64,000 nt of DNA, taken from NCBI GenBank assembly GCA_963580285.1, contig OY757025.1, forward strand, positions 117,493,900-117,557,899. The letters are read 5' to 3'. Below, in pieces: positions 30,893 to 42,276 of this stretch. The position numbers and the translations under genes are program-made. Each line of letters opens with the position of its first letter. The stretch's first letter is position 1. Source of the stretch: Lucinisca nassula (Eukaryota > Mollusca > Bivalvia > Lucinida > Lucinidae). The notes under the pieces are model-generated. The model was not told the origin of the DNA, searched no databases, and saw only the letters and a list, made by a program, of their open reading frames with translations.

Positions 30893-31094
30893 GACCAGTT
30901 GTTCAAATCATCGTTAGCTTAACAAGCTCATTAGTGGTCATATTGTTAACTGTTCTAGCAAGTTTAAAATTCAAAATTTTGGTATTTTTGCTGAAAAAAT
31001 GTGAGCAGCTTTTGCGAATATTTGCCATAATAAATGATCAAAATTTTAAGGATACGTTAACTAACGACGTCGTTAGTTTTGAACAACTGGCCCC
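30893..31094. mobile_element. MITE-1 copy with internal deletion
   Basis: GACCAGTTGTTCAAATC to GTTTTGAACAACTGGCCCC. The right arm of the inner palindrome is deleted after GAGCAGCTTTTGCGAAT. Confidence 0.78.
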
Positions 31095-31127
31095 AGAACT
31101 ACACAAAGGGCAATTCATATGTAATGT

Positions 31128-31350
31128 CAAGCCTTCTTTCTCTAAAAACACTGTGTTTACAAGTCCGTGAAATGTACACCCCTCTAAACCCCATTCTGTA
31201 TGGAGAAAACTGGAGTTTACAGGGATACACATTATATACATGTAGCTTATTGTGGGTACTCTTAAGGAGGTGGTTCTAACGAGGAAAAATATCACAAATT
31301 TTCATCGAAAAAGTAGTCATTTTGGAGATATGAAAGAATGCTGTATGTCA
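31128..31350. repeat. MITE-2-related fragment
   Basis: Words shared with 39989-40262 include ACAAGTCCGTGAAATG, GAGAAAACTGG, GGGTTTACAG-type and CATTTTGGAGATATGAAA. Only one arm of the central palindrome remains. Confidence 0.55.
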
Positions 31351-31524
31351 CACAAATGTATTATTGTAAGGAGAAAAATTTTGAAAATGTCATTTGCTAT
31401 TTAATAGTTGTGATTGTCACTTTAAGACATAATGTACATATTACATAGTTTCTTGTTAAATAAAATGATGTGCTCTGATAACTGTCTTCCTGTTCTATTG
31501 CTGTAATGATCCTAAATATTGGGA

Positions 31525-31862
31525 CAGAGGCCTAAGCAAACAGTGCAGACCCTGACCAGACCGCTCCTGAAGGGGCAGTCTGATCAGGTTCTACACTGTT
31601 TGCCATTCTGTCTGCACCTTTATAGGACACCTTGTCAGCAAGATAGGCCTAAGCAAACAGTGCAGACCCAGATCAGACAGCTCCTGAAAGGGCAGTCTGA
31701 TCAGGGTCTACACTGTTTGCCATTCCGTCTGCACCTTTAGGACTCCTTGTCAGCAAGATAGGCCTAAGCCAATAGTGTAGATCAGATCAGACTGCTCCTG
31801 AAGGAGCAGTCTGATCAGGGTCTACACTGTTTGCCATTCCGTCTGCACTTTTAGAACTCCTT
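31525..31862. repeat. three tandem hairpin units of about 118 bp
   Basis: Each unit reads AGGCCTAAGC, then a palindrome with AACAGTGCAGACC and its complement around a CTCCTGAAGGGGCAG-type loop, then GCCATTCCGTCTGCAC and CTTGTCAGCAAGAT. Units start near 31528, 31646 and 31763. The hairpin is the same core found inside the TTAA-type MITEs. Confidence 0.8.
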
Positions 31863-31999
31863 GTCAGATCATGAAACAAATTTGTTAAAATTTTAGAAGT
31901 TTTACAGCAAGTCCGCAAGGTGTCCGATTTGTTTTCGATTTTTACAGTACTCCTTTTTTTGTAAGGGGAATGGATTGACTGATCATATTTTCGGCTGTA

Positions 32000-32267
32000 T
32001 GAAATAGCAGTGAAGGAAATGATCATGATTCCATAAATTTACTTCACACCTCCCGTCCAAGACACCAAAGGGAAAGAAACGCCAACACCATAATGAAAGG
32101 TTACAAGCGTAAATGCAAAAAGACAGTTACTTGTCCACAAAATGTCCAAATGGCTATGCAAAAATAAAAGATATTAGCAATACATAAAAGCAAAGACAAA
32201 CTATAATAATAAACCACAACAGAAGAACCATCTTGGAACAGTCATTAAAAAGCTTCTTATTAGGCGC
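32000..32267 (-). repeat. dispersed repeat F2, minus orientation
   Basis: GAAATGATCATGATTCCAT through GACACCAAAGGGAAAGAAAC to GAACCATCTTGGAACAGTC; the complement of 2530-2790 with divergence. Confidence 0.55.
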
Positions 32268-32271
32268 TTAA

Positions 32272-32476
32272 CCCTTATCTTGCTGAATATTCATGTAAGC
32301 CACACCCATTTCTGTCTATCAACCAATCAAGTTACTTGTTGTAATTTATTGCTACAAATTCATAAACTGAATGCCAAACAGTGTAGATCCTGATCAGATG
32401 GCTTCTTCAGAAGCCATCTGATCTGGATCTACACTGTTTGCAAAGATGGGGGTTGTCGTGAACAGCAAGATAAGGG
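32272..32476. mobile_element. TTAA-flanked MITE with hairpin core
   Basis: TTAA lies at 32268-32271 and 32477-32480. Termini are CCCTTATCTTGCTGAA and CAGCAAGATAAGGG. The core palindrome (near 32373-32442) is GTGTAGATCCTGATCAGATG and its complement. piggyBac-like by target site and CCC ends. Confidence 0.82.
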
Positions 32477-32624
32477 TTAAATCAATTGTACGTGACCACA
32501 AGTATCAAGGAGAGATATTGTGGTCACCCCGGTCAGTCTGCATGAAAATTGTGTTTTTGTTTGTATTCCTGTCATTTAAGTTTTTCAAATGCTTTTATCT
32601 CCACTGTCACTCATCACAGAACAC

Positions 32625-33098
32625 GCGAGGTCCCGTCTCCGTATGACCTTAGCTGTTGTTGGGACGTAAAACTAAAACTCAATCACTCACAGAACACGCA
32701 TACTTGGAACTTGGGTACCTGAGAGAGTCTTCTAAGTTTCCAAGAGAACATATCCCTGGGTTCATGCCCAGGGGTTGGCATAGGGGTCAAAATCTAGGAC
32801 ATCTTTTTAATATGTTATAAGCATTTCAATTATTGGTTATACATCAGCAAACTATGTGACACTGGTTCAGGTGAAAAAGAGTAAAGGATTTCACAGTCCA
32901 GAGATTTTACCCTTTATCTAGAAGACTATTGTTTTTGAGAGACGATCCTGGATGGCATGCAGAAGAGAAGAAAGAGATGGCCCAGGGGAGGAAGAGAAAT
33001 CTGAATTAAAGTGAAGAAACGAAGGAAAAAAAAACATTGCCCCTCTTCGCTTATCCTATGCAAGGATATCAAGCCATGCCCTGCTTTCATCAGGATAA
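32625..33098. other. SINE-A tail fragment and unassigned sequence
   Basis: 32625-32690 is the SINE-A body and tail only (GAGGTCCCGTCTCCGTATGAC and onward). From 32690 to 33098 I see no gene or matched repeat. Confidence 0.55.
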
Positions 33099-33236
33099 CA
33101 AGTCCGTGAAATGAAGCCCCCCCCCCCCCCAAACCCACTTAATATAGAGAAAACTGGGGTTTACAGGGGTGTACATTATTTTTGTTATTTCTGCTCCAAG
33201 ACATAGGTTGTGGGTACTCGTTAGAGCCGCCTCAGT
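33099..33236. repeat. MITE-2-related fragment
   Basis: ACAAGTCCGTGAAATGAAGC, a C-run, then GAGAAAACTGGGGTTTACAG and GTGGGTACTCGTTAGAGCCG. It is truncated at the palindrome centre by the SINE-A that follows. Confidence 0.65.
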
Positions 33237-33248
33237 GGTGCTGGCTAG

Positions 33249-33419
33249 ATTTAAACATACGTGAATGTTTGAGCTTTACGTCTCACCAACAGCTAAGGTC
33301 ATATGGAGACGGGACCTCGGTTTTAAGACTCATCCGAAAGTCAGGAGAAGCCCTGGATCGATCCTGCAACCCCTGGTTTACAAGGAGAGTAGCGTAACCA
33401 CTGCACCACAGAGGCTTCT
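33249..33419 (-). repeat. SINE-A copy, minus strand
   Basis: The reverse complement carries GCCTCTGTGGTGCAGTGG, GGATCGATCCAGGG and the normal body and tail. It lies exactly where the adjoining MITE-2-like element breaks off. Confidence 0.8.
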
Positions 33420-34004
33420 AGATGACAAGTGAATTTTAAGGGTGTCAAATACTGATAAAATATTGGTAAGCAATGGAAAGAGGAGTGGGCGTATGTTCTG
33501 ATGGAAGATTAATGTCAATATAACCATAGTTCTGTCGAAATTTAAAGTAAAAGTTCCTATATTAAGACCACCTTTGGGACTGTTCAAAAGTGGTCTTAAA
33601 GACCACTTTTGAACAGTCTCAAGGGTGGTCTCCCACTAGAATATACTGGATGTAGAAAACATACAGACAATGTAACTTGAACCTTCTAAATATACTTTTA
33701 AAAGCATAATTTGTCTTTATTCTATGTGGTCTTTAATAGCGGAACTTCACTGTATATTGGAAGATTAAGAAAACCATATACATTTAAGCCATCCCATGAA
33801 AAAAGGATACTACTGGCATGGTTCAGGCAAGGTAAGCGCAGTCTCCCCAGAGCCAGTGTTGCAGACATGTAAAAGAAAAGTTGACATGCAAGTTGTCATG
33901 CGTCTTTCCAAACTAAGTTTGCCGCCTCTATGCATTTGGAAAATGCCATGAACCTTTTTGTTACCGGTCGGCTCATTTTAGAGATCTTCCTATACAATTT
34001 TGGT
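33420..34004. other. non-coding stretch with a GACCACC hairpin
   Basis: Near 33555-33640, AAGACCACCTTTGGGACTG and TGGTCTTAAAGACCA form inverted pairs, and TATTAAGACC and CGGAACTTCACTGTATA words at 33548 and 33735-33755 hint at a decayed pogo-type MITE. No gene seen. Confidence 0.35.
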
Positions 34005-34275
34005 AGCTCAGTCGGATGCGCGTCTGACTGGTGATAAAGAGGAAGCATGTTCGATACCAGCCGGAGTCGGCAGCATTCTTTCGTGGAGATTGATCATGAA
34101 AACTCTCTCCCTTTAAGAAGGGCAGTTGTCAGTTTCTGGCGAAAGAATGTGCACTCTACTGGTTAACCGCTTACGTATAAGCCTGTCCTGGAATAGAATT
34201 GATAGGTAAACTGACCTGCTCAAAAATGGCTTATATAGTGTTGAACGGTCCATAAAACTGCAATACAAACAAATA
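34005..34275 (+). repeat. SINE-C copy
   Basis: TAGCTCAGTCGGATGCGCG and a GTTCGATACCAGCC B box, then CAGCATTCTTTCGTGGAG, GCGAAAGAATGTGCAC and the CAATACAAACAAATA tail. Confidence 0.82.
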
Positions 34276-35814
34276 AATACAATGTGATCCAACCCACTCC
34301 ACACTGGTGAGTTTTTTGTTTGTTTTTGATAGGACATGGGAAAAACAAGAAGATATGCTCAAAGCAGCTGATGTTGGGCAGTACTAAAAAGGGCTATATG
34401 GAAGCAAGGAGTCCAGCAATGACCGGTGTTGTCGTCACGAGAATTGCCTAATTTATAACTTGTCATCACCATAGGTCATTTAGTTTTGATCAGATCTTCC
34501 TGAAACTAATATGTTGCCGAAAATGTACCTGTTTTTTATGACAGATGCTATCTGTCGTTTCTAGCTATCCTGCGTGTTGTAAAGTAGTTCCGGCTTTCTT
34601 ACGACTTTCTTCCGGCTTTGACCGCCAAAGAAATATGAGTCCGCCAAAATGTAGTCCGGTTTGACACAGTTATCAAAATTGTACATCCTATAATCGCAAT
34701 ACAAACTTTTGAAGCAGACGACTTGACGATTTTATCTTACCTTTCAGAGAATAGATTCAGCATTTCATATGAATCAGCTGCATCATGCGAGATCAATGCG
34801 GCGTCTGCTCAGACGTCTGTTCAGGTTTTACACTGTTTTCTAACAGTGCTGTCAATATTTAACCCTTAAAGACCAGCCGGTCAGCTGCAGACCAGAATAT
34901 TAATGGGTTTTCCGACATTCGAGGTCAAGTCTAGGTCAGTTACAACTAGGTGTATATCAGTCTTTGCAAGAGGCTGTCCCTTTCAACCCTGGAATATGGT
35001 ACAGATACCTATGCAAACAGTGAAGGTCCTGTGATATATTTCTAGGTGCCATATTTAGCATAATGGCCGAGCCCAACTTCAGTGATGGAAGAGTACACTC
35101 CAGAAACTCAAGGCAGTGAATAAATCAAAGCACTGACAACACTCATGCCGATTCTCTCTAAATGCAGGCTGGTCATGAACGAGGACTTGGACTGATCAGT
35201 TTAAACTTAAGATGTTAGTAACTCATGCAAAAAATGTAGAACAAGATCAGCACCGTGTTCTGTGGCGTTTGATCTTAGTCTACATTGTTTGCCAGATCGA
35301 ACAGTTTATTCAAGTGCAGATTTTACATATAACACTTACATGCGCCCAAGACTGACAAACGACCCGGCTATGTTTGGGTTGATTGTTTGGCATTCGACCC
35401 GAAGTTACTAAAAAAACAGCGGTTCAACGTCTACGTCACTATCACTGACTTCTCAGAATAACCTTTTTCTTGCAGAAAATAGCCGCAGTGAGATAAGGGT
35501 ATTCCATAAGACTGAAGAGGGTCATCCTAGAATCATAGGGTGAGCTTGGCAAATAGTGTAGACCTAGTTCGGACGCTGCAGGACGTGCTTCTTATCAAAA
35601 TCTTCACTATTTGTTTGGAATTTCAGAGTTAAATTAAACAGTTTTATCTCAGCCAAGGGCTTTCACCCCAACCTACATCCCCCAACACTTTCGGTGCTTT
35701 GATTCTGAAACCAAACGATTGCATGATTACAACAGGCTTAGGCACCATGCCCTTAAGCTAAAAAGGTTAAATCAATCAACCGTGACGTATGGTTACCAGT
35801 CCGGCCACGATCCT
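34276..35814. other. mostly unassigned non-coding DNA
   Basis: Three degraded hairpin cores are visible (near 34800-34850, 35226-35292 and 35550-35620, each with a GTGTAGA or ACACTGTT half). Otherwise no ORF, splice-bounded exon or repeated element was recognised. Confidence 0.45.
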
Positions 35815-36122
35815 GTGTTTTGTTTTGTTTGATTTGAGGTTTAACGTTCCCGTCAACACTGTATAGGTCATTTTGGAGACGTTGCTTCCAATTGTGTGGG
35901 ACTTTTACCCGACACTGAGATGAAATGACATTTCAAGCCCTGCCGCCCAATGAAACCAATAGGGTTTATATGCATGGACGGTCCGACTCGCACCGCTTTG
36001 CCTGGGCAGGCTTAGATCCTCTAAGTAGATTACCAGTACTCGTGTGCGGATCGGTTTCAGCTCTGCGTGGAAGCATCATGCAGCCCATCTATTTCTTTAA
36101 GCCCCGATGAGCGGGGGCCAAT
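35815..36122 (-). repeat. SINE-B copy, minus strand
   Basis: It opens with the complement of the tail (GTTTGATTTGAGGTTTAACG) and ends CCCCGATGAGCGGGGGCC, the complement of the head. Near full length. Confidence 0.82.
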
Positions 36123-36291
36123 GATCTTGTGTACCACCTTTACACCAGCACTGATAGAAACCACATGTTCAGGATCAAACTTTTGATGTGTGATGTAAGG
36201 TCGTGCCTAGAAAAGAAGAAATTGTATTTTGTTCTCAAAAAGCATCAAGTGAGAACGTATTGCAACATTTTCATTAAACCCTGGACAGTTA

Positions 36292-36456
36292 GAGTGAGTG
36301 AGTGTCTGAGTTTTACGTCCCACCAACAGCTAAGGTCATACAGAGACGATACCTCGGGTTTAAAGACACATCCGAAAGTCTGGAGAAGTCCGGGATTGAT
36401 CCTGCGATCCCTGGTTTACAAGGCGAGTAGCATAAACACTACACCACGGGGGCTTC
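36292..36456 (-). repeat. SINE-A copy, minus strand
   Basis: GTGAGTGAGTGTCTGAGTTT is the complement of the tail and CACCACGGGGGCTTC the complement of the head; the body is intact. Confidence 0.8.
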
Positions 36457-36715
36457 TAATGGACAGTAAGAAGCTGGTCGGAAAGCGGATGGCGTTGACT
36501 CTGATTTTGGGTGCCACATGTGTGTGATCTATTTGTCTGTTGGAGCGACATCTTACTATCAACAGAAGACGCTAGTGGACGTCGACGTAGCGGAAGACCG
36601 ACGTCAGTACGTCAAGATCGATTCATCCGACAGACGCATATGCGAAGCAGATTTCCGCCGGAATCTGCTACACTGTACCTGTAGATAAACAAAGGGTGTC
36701 GACTACCGACTACCA

Positions 36716-37048
36716 GCCCCGATAGCTCAGTTGGTAGAGTGTCCGCTCCGGGGAACGGGAGGTCACGGGTTCAATCCCGGGCCGCGACATACCAAAGTCG
36801 TTAAAAATGGTACTAGCTGCTCCTCGCTTGGCACTCAGATTTACGAGGAAGAGCTAGGACTGGTCGACACAGTGTCAGGATAATGTGACTGGGTGTTGTA
36901 TCATGTGTGTCTGGGACATGATACTTCAGTGAGGCAGCACTATAAAACTGAGCATTGAGCTCCCTGTTGCAACCAGACAGCGTCGTGATATGACTGAAAA
37001 ATTGTTGAAAGCGACGTGAAACCCGAATTCAAAAACACACACTCAACT
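36716..37048 (+). repeat. SINE-E, tRNA-derived with long body
   Basis: The head 36716-36789 has the A box TAGCTCAGTTGGTAGAG and a perfect B box GGTTCAATCCC. A body of about 250 bases follows, with CTCCTCGCTTGGCACTCAG and TGATATGACTGAAAAATTG, and the tail AAAGCGACGTGAAACCCG is of a kind I associate with molluscan SINEs. Only one copy is present. The clean head could be mistaken for a tRNA gene, but the acceptor stem does not close cleanly and the anticodon is ambiguous. Confidence 0.7.
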
Positions 37049-38639
37049 ACCGACTAATAAGCACTGACACCGTTCGTCGCCCTTGTGCGATGCACTTTTG
37101 AGAGCTAGACGTCCCTGTCGTGACCAAAATTAAGACGTCGACACAGTACGGAACACTTACGCTGGTGCATGAAATACGTACATGTATATTGGCGTCCAAG
37201 CGACTCGCGTGATATGCGTTTTAACAGTGACACATCGCACTTCAGCGTGAACCACGCCGATTGTCGTTTCAGGATGTTTCGACATATAGGTGTAAGGTAT
37301 GCCGAGGCGACGCGTTCGTAATAGAGCATGACATATCGGATGGAATTTAAGCGAAATGGTATGTCGAGCTATTGCATGTAGCTAGCGACATTAAGAGCAT
37401 TCAAGATATTGGCTGAGACGTTAACTGAACAGCGAGACGTTACACCAATCAAGTGCGTCGGCCTCACGTGGTTCTATTTATTTGTTTACGCTCAGAATCC
37501 GCGATATCTAATCCAGCACGATTACGCGCGGGTTTATAGTGCTGTTCTTACTCAAAAATGTCTTCAAGCCAATGGAATTCATGTACTGGACTGACCAGCC
37601 TTTCTCCTCCGATCTCTTTGTGAAAAATAGAGTATCTTTTGTCGGGAGGTATCCACAACCGACCAGACAAAAATGTTAGTAATTGACAGCAGCATTGTTA
37701 AAACTTATTTTAATGTTTGGTTTTGAAAACGTAAATAGTTTCTTTCCAAAATTTGAAACATCGAATGACATTTCATGATACCACCGGTGTATAGACATCT
37801 GCAAACATATCTTACAATAGAATTTGCAGAACTACTTTTCTAAATTTTAAGAGTTTTTTAGAAAGGTTGTCTGTAAGTTTTCACAGTTTGTTTATTTTCT
37901 CATAGAATCTGTCATTTCAGTGCCTTTGGCGCTTTGATTTACCTTGTCGTCAGCGTGCGAGCTCGTAAAATTAAAAAAATGAAGATACCCAGGACATAAC
38001 ACAATCAAGGACACAAACCATCCAAGCCAACAACGGGATGGGAGAACACACATTGGAAGGGTGAGCAGCAAAATCATTTGGGGGCTGCCTTAAAAGATCT
38101 TAGTACCTGACCCTCGTTGTGGTTCTGATGCAGCTCATCTAACCAGCAAATATTCGGTCCGTATCGTGGCGCCCTTCTTCATAAATGAACCACCAAAACC
38201 CCAAAACGTAACACCAAACAGCCAACTCCTTCCCCGTAACAGGGGATCATATTGCGACAACCAACTACTCCAACAACTCAGATGCACAAACCACAAAAGA
38301 AAACCACAAAAAGGCCTTAATCACAGTGAATCAGAGTGTTGGCTTTATTGAAGTGTGACTTCCATGGAAACGTAAAAGTAACCGAAAAATTCAAACAAAT
38401 TGGCGAAAAAGTCGGATAAGAGATAAGTAAAAATATCCCTCCAGATGATACCAGTGGCCACCAAATCGTATCAAAATTTCAATTTTTTTCCGGGGGAGGC
38501 CCTCGACCCCCACCAACCAGAGGGGGTAACCCCCCTCTTATGCTATCCCCCCCCCCATTCGTGCCTTCGGCACTCGACCCACGCCTTCGGCGTGGGCTTC
38601 AACTTCAGCATTTGCCTAGCTACGCCCCTGAGTAGGCTG
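37049..38639. other. unassigned non-coding DNA
   Basis: No convincing exon. At 38490-38620 a C/G-rich segment with CCTTCGGCACTCGACCC and CCTTCGGCGTGGGC resembles the GC-rich inverted-repeat segment at 58620-58790. Part of 36530-37600 has more CpG than its surroundings, but no promoter or reading frame is recognisable. Confidence 0.4.
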
Positions 38640-39831
38640 GGAATTAAAGCTTGGATGAGTTTGGAAACTTACCAGAATGTTTGACAACTTGATGAAATTC
38701 GAATATGGGCCATGTTGGTTCAAAAACTATGTTACTAGGCCATATTGTTTTAAAACCTAGGTCACTAGGCCAATATCTTTATAACTTGTTCATTTCCCCC
38801 GCCCATCGGGGTTAGGAGAAATAGATTGGGCTGCATGGTGCTTCCATGCAGAGCTGTAACTGAGCACACATGAGTACTGATAAACTGTTTAGAAGGACTA
38901 GGCCTGCCCAGATAAAGTGGTGTGAGTCGGGCCGCCCAATGCATATAAGCCTTTTGGTTTTATTGAGTGGCAGGGCGTGTGATGTCATTTTATCTCAAGT
39001 GTCGGGTAAAAGTCCCACAAAATTTGAAGCGTCTCCAAAAAGACCTAAATAGTGCTGACGGGGACGTTAAACTTCAACACAAACAAACAAAAATTGTCCA
39101 TGTTCTATAAACCACAGTTTTGCTTCACTCACCATGAAACCTCACAAGAATATTTGTCATGGTGATATCGATCACATTGAAAGTCAAAAACAAGGTCACC
39201 AGGTCAAAATATCTTCTTCCCTGTAGAGGCTACAGTTTTGCTTCAGCCTTCATGAAACTTTACCAGAATTTTGTTTTGATAATACCTCGATCTAGATTAA
39301 ATGTTGGTCATATTGGATAAAAAAAACTAGGTAACTAAGTCAAATTTCTTTAATTATTTCTCTAGAGGTTACAAATGGGCTTCAATCTTCACAAAACTAT
39401 ACCAGATCATGTGTCTTGATACTATCTAAGTCAAGTTTTAATATGGTCATGGCAAGTCAAAACTATGTCTCCAGGTCAGATTTCTTTAAAACCATTTTTC
39501 ATTCTCTAGAGGCTACATCTTTGCACAAATCTTCATGAAACTTTACCAAAATGTTAGTCTTGATAATATGTCGGTCAAATTGGACTATGTGTCATGTTTT
39601 ATAAAACCTGGGTCACCGGGTTAAATTTTTGTAAAACTTTGTTCCTCACCCAAGGCCACAGTTTTGCATCAATTATCTTATAAGGAACTTTACTAGAATG
39701 TTTGAGTTGATAAGACCAAAGTTGGAAATTGGTTAAGTTGGAATGTGTCATATCCGGTCAAAAACTAGGTCACTAAGTCTATTTGTGCACACAAGCGGCT
39801 ACAGCAATTAAGGGATATCATGGCCCTCTTG
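38640..39831 (+). mobile_element. composite element, 5' truncated, interrupted by a SINE-B
   Basis: Diverged units with CATGAAACTTTACCAGAATG, ACAGTTTTGCTTCA and AACTAGGTCACTA lie on both sides of a SINE-B (38795-39092). The 3' end is ATGGCCCTCTTG at 39831 followed by TTTA, the shared terminus. Confidence 0.6.
38795..39092 (+). repeat. SINE-B copy nested in a composite element
   Basis: CCCCCGCCCATCGGGG through GTAAAAGTCCCACAAAATTTG and GTGCTGACGGGGACGTTAAAC, ending in an ACAAACAAAC tail. Confidence 0.82.
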
Positions 39832-39836
<5 letters not shown>

Positions 39837-39880
<44 letters not shown>

Positions 39881-39912
39881 CGTGCGTGCGAGCGAGCGAG
39901 CGAGCGTGCGTG
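39837..39912 (+). repeat. TG microsatellite grading into GCGT and GAGC repeats
   Basis: About 19 TG units, then GCGTGCGTGCG, then GAGCGAGCGAGC. Open frames of His/Thr on the minus strand are artefacts of this repeat. Confidence 0.95.
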
Positions 39913-39988
39913 TGATGGGGTGCTTTACGTGGCCATAGGCTGTCGTGAATTGGACAAATAATTTGTTCAGTCCGCACATCACGCTAAC

Positions 39989-40262
39989 AAGTCCGTGAAA
40001 TGAAGACCCCCTTAAACCCCACTTTATATAGAGAAAACTGGGGTTTATGGGGGTCTTCATTATTTTCCTTATTTCTGCTCCAAGACATAGGTTGTGGGTA
40101 CTCGTTAGAACCGCCTCAATGAGGCGGTTCTAATGAGTACCCACAACCTATGTTTTGAGCATTTATAAGAAAAATATCACGGATTTTCATCGGAAAAGTA
40201 GCCATTTTGGAGATATGAAAAATGCACTATGTCGCACGGGTGAGTTAGCATAATGTGCGTGA
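39989..40262. mobile_element. MITE-2-type copy, well preserved palindrome
   Basis: ACAAGTCCGTGAAATGAAGA at the left, then CCCCACTTTATATAGAG and GAGAAAACTGGGGTTTATGG, then a near-perfect palindrome (CGTTAGAACCGCCTCAATGA and complement), and CACTATGTCGCACGGG at the right. No gene in 40263-40570 beyond it. Confidence 0.82.
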
Positions 40263-40572
40263 TTTCTAACTCATTAGTTCAACATCAAACAAATACAAAG
40301 ATGAAACAACGATGTGGACTCGACAGTATAAAACAACTGAAATGCTGGAGCAAAAGACAACCAACAGTTGTACTCCGGTAGGCCCGACCAGAGTCGGAGT
40401 ATAGCTTTATTTCATTTCATTGTAGCTGGTGTTGAGTGCTGTGCGACAGCGAAAGAATGTTCCCTTGTATAAAATGTATTCCATCATAAAGAAGGCTATA
40501 TGTTTATTGTCTACGGGTTATTACAAACCACAGTTTTGCTTATTTTTGCTAAACGGTAAAGCCTGATAGATA

Positions 40573-41835
40573 CGAGGGCAAGTCAAGCCTGTCCCATTTC
40601 AGTAACCAGCCTATCCAATTTCCAATTGACAGAGACAATCACAAATTTCATGCCTTGTTTCAATACATGTTTTAAGCATGAGGGAAAAATTGCACCCTTA
40701 TCGTGTCATTCCAAAGATATTGAACGTCAAACATGGCTGGCGATGCAAAAGCAAGCTTCTCGTCAAAAGTTGAGTAACGTGCTGTAATTCGGTACTTGTA
40801 TTTGAAAGAGAAAACAGGTCAGGAAATACATTGTGAGAGGGTCTTCTGCACCATCGTATGCACAAGTTAAATTCTGGGTTAGGGAGTTCAAACGCGGTAG
40901 AAAGTCTTTAGGAGATGAAACTAGGTCTGGACGTCCATCAGATGCCACCGATTAAGAAATCTGTAACAAAGTACGGGATTTGGTGTATTCTGATGGGCGA
41001 ATTAAGGTGGAAGAAATAGCGAATGCATTACACATTTCACATGGTAGCGTTTCAACAATTTTACATGATTGCTTGGGTATGCGCAAGCTAACAGCCCGTT
41101 GGGTCCCAAAATCCCTTAGCGACGAGCAGATGGCAACCAGAGCATATCAGTATGCAGCGCATTGTTGAAGTGGTTTAATCAGAGGAATATGATTTTCTTT
41201 CACATCTGGTGACCTGGGTCCATTATTATGAGCCAGAGAATAAAACTCAAATTCGCCAACGGGTCGGCCGGGGTCTTCGAGGCCAAAGAAGCTCAAAACG
41301 CACCACTCTGCTGGAAAGGTGATGGCAACTGTATTTTGGGACGCACAAAGCGTTATTATGTTGGACTTTCTAGCAAAGAAAAGAACAACAACAGGTGCTA
41401 TTATGCAAATTTGCTCGACCAACTGAGAACTGCGATCCGTGAAAAACGCCGAGGTAAACACTCCAAAGGGATTCTGCTCCAACAGGACAATGGAAGAGTC
41501 AACGTTTGCAAAAATTGCAATGGGTGCTGTTGAGCGGAATGGGTAAGAGCTAATACCGCACCCTGTCTATTCTGCAGACTTTGCTCCAAGTGACTATTTC
41601 CTATTCCCAAACTTGAAAAAGGATATCTACGGACGTCATTTCTGGTCCAACGTAGAAGTGGCGGCAGTTGAGGAGTGGGTCGGAGACAAGGACCCTGGCT
41701 TCTTCAATTCTGGGCTGATGGCACTGGAACAGCGTTGGTTCAAGTGTATTATTCTAGAGGACAGTTACATCGAAAAAGAAGAGATCGATCTCAGCCAGAA
41801 ATAAGTTAGGCTGGCTTTTTATTGACTCGCCCTCG
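40573..41835 (+). mobile_element. mariner element, degraded
   Basis: Flanked by TA at 40571-40572 and 41836-41837. Inverted termini are CGAGGGCAAGTCAA and TTGACTCGCCCTCG. At 1263 bp it has the usual full length of a mariner. Confidence 0.88.
40690..41804 (+). pseudogene. mariner transposase pseudogene
   Basis: Recognisable pieces in order are the N-terminal helix-turn-helix region (GRKSLGDETRSGRPSDATD, then VEEIANALHISHGSVSTIL), a middle region including VFWDAQSVIMLDFL, and the C-terminal SADFAPSDYFLFPNLKKDI with an EEWVGDKDP segment. A mariner transposase cuts and pastes its own element through a DD34D catalytic triad. Several stops (for example after SDATD, 40952) and frame changes between 41160 and 41600 break it, so it cannot make an active enzyme. 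The pieces resemble SETMAR-type mariner transposases. Confidence 0.85.
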
Positions 41836-41931
41836 TACAACTCAGGAAGCCTTATGTTAAATTCCACCCACTGTCCTGCCAAACTGCCGAAATGCAGACC
41901 CCTGATACAGATGAAATAATTGTTCCTTAAC

Positions 41932-42276
41932 ACTTGTCCTGCTGAATGAATTAATTTTACCACACCCTGTTCTGATTATCACCCAACCAAATTATTTGAC
42001 AGTGTAGATCCTGATGAGATGGCTTCAGAAGCCATCTGATATGTATCTACACTGTTTGCAAAGGTTCAGCAGGATAACCCTTGTCCTGCTGAGCCTGGAT
42101 ATGCCTTATCTTTCAAAAAATGTAGATCCAGGTCTAAAAAAGCCATCTGATCAGGATCTACATTGTTTATCTATGATTCAGATTGTGAATTTGTTGCAAT
42201 AATTTGCATCAAGTAATCTGATTGGTTCAAATTCAGAAATGGGTGTAGCAAAATTAATTATTCAGCGGGATAAGGG
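41932..42276. mobile_element. TTAA-type MITE with two hairpin cores
   Basis: TTAA lies at 41928-41931; the right flank is GTAA, a mutated site. Termini are ACACTTGTCCTGCTGAATGA and TTCAGCGGGATAAGGG. Inside are hairpins at 41998-42062 (GTGTAGATCCTGATGAGATG and complement) and a decayed one near 42117-42165. From 42277 to 42654 I see no gene. Confidence 0.72.

Larger units (their letters stand above)
27731..31480 (+). other. likely 3' UTR and downstream region of the host gene
   Basis: No further coding exon. It carries a degraded TTAA-type MITE (27953-28341), MITE-1, MITE-3, imperfect repeats sharing GGTTTTAAAACTATTGAAG (28880-29300 and 29680-29790), two MITE-2 copies and a composite element. 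AATAAA at 31459-31464 followed by a T/G-rich stretch is the best poly(A) signal seen. If it is used, the 3' UTR is very long; an earlier site is equally possible. Confidence 0.35.

Noticed and set aside
36716..36789. Possible functional tRNA gene
   Set aside because: The head is followed by a SINE body and tail, the acceptor stem does not close cleanly and no terminator T-run follows.
36530..37600. CpG-bearing stretch as a second gene's promoter
   Set aside because: No coding exon in either direction within several kilobases, and part of it is a SINE.
39765..40060. His/Thr-rich peptides
   Set aside because: Produced by the TG/GCGT/GAGC microsatellite read on the minus strand.
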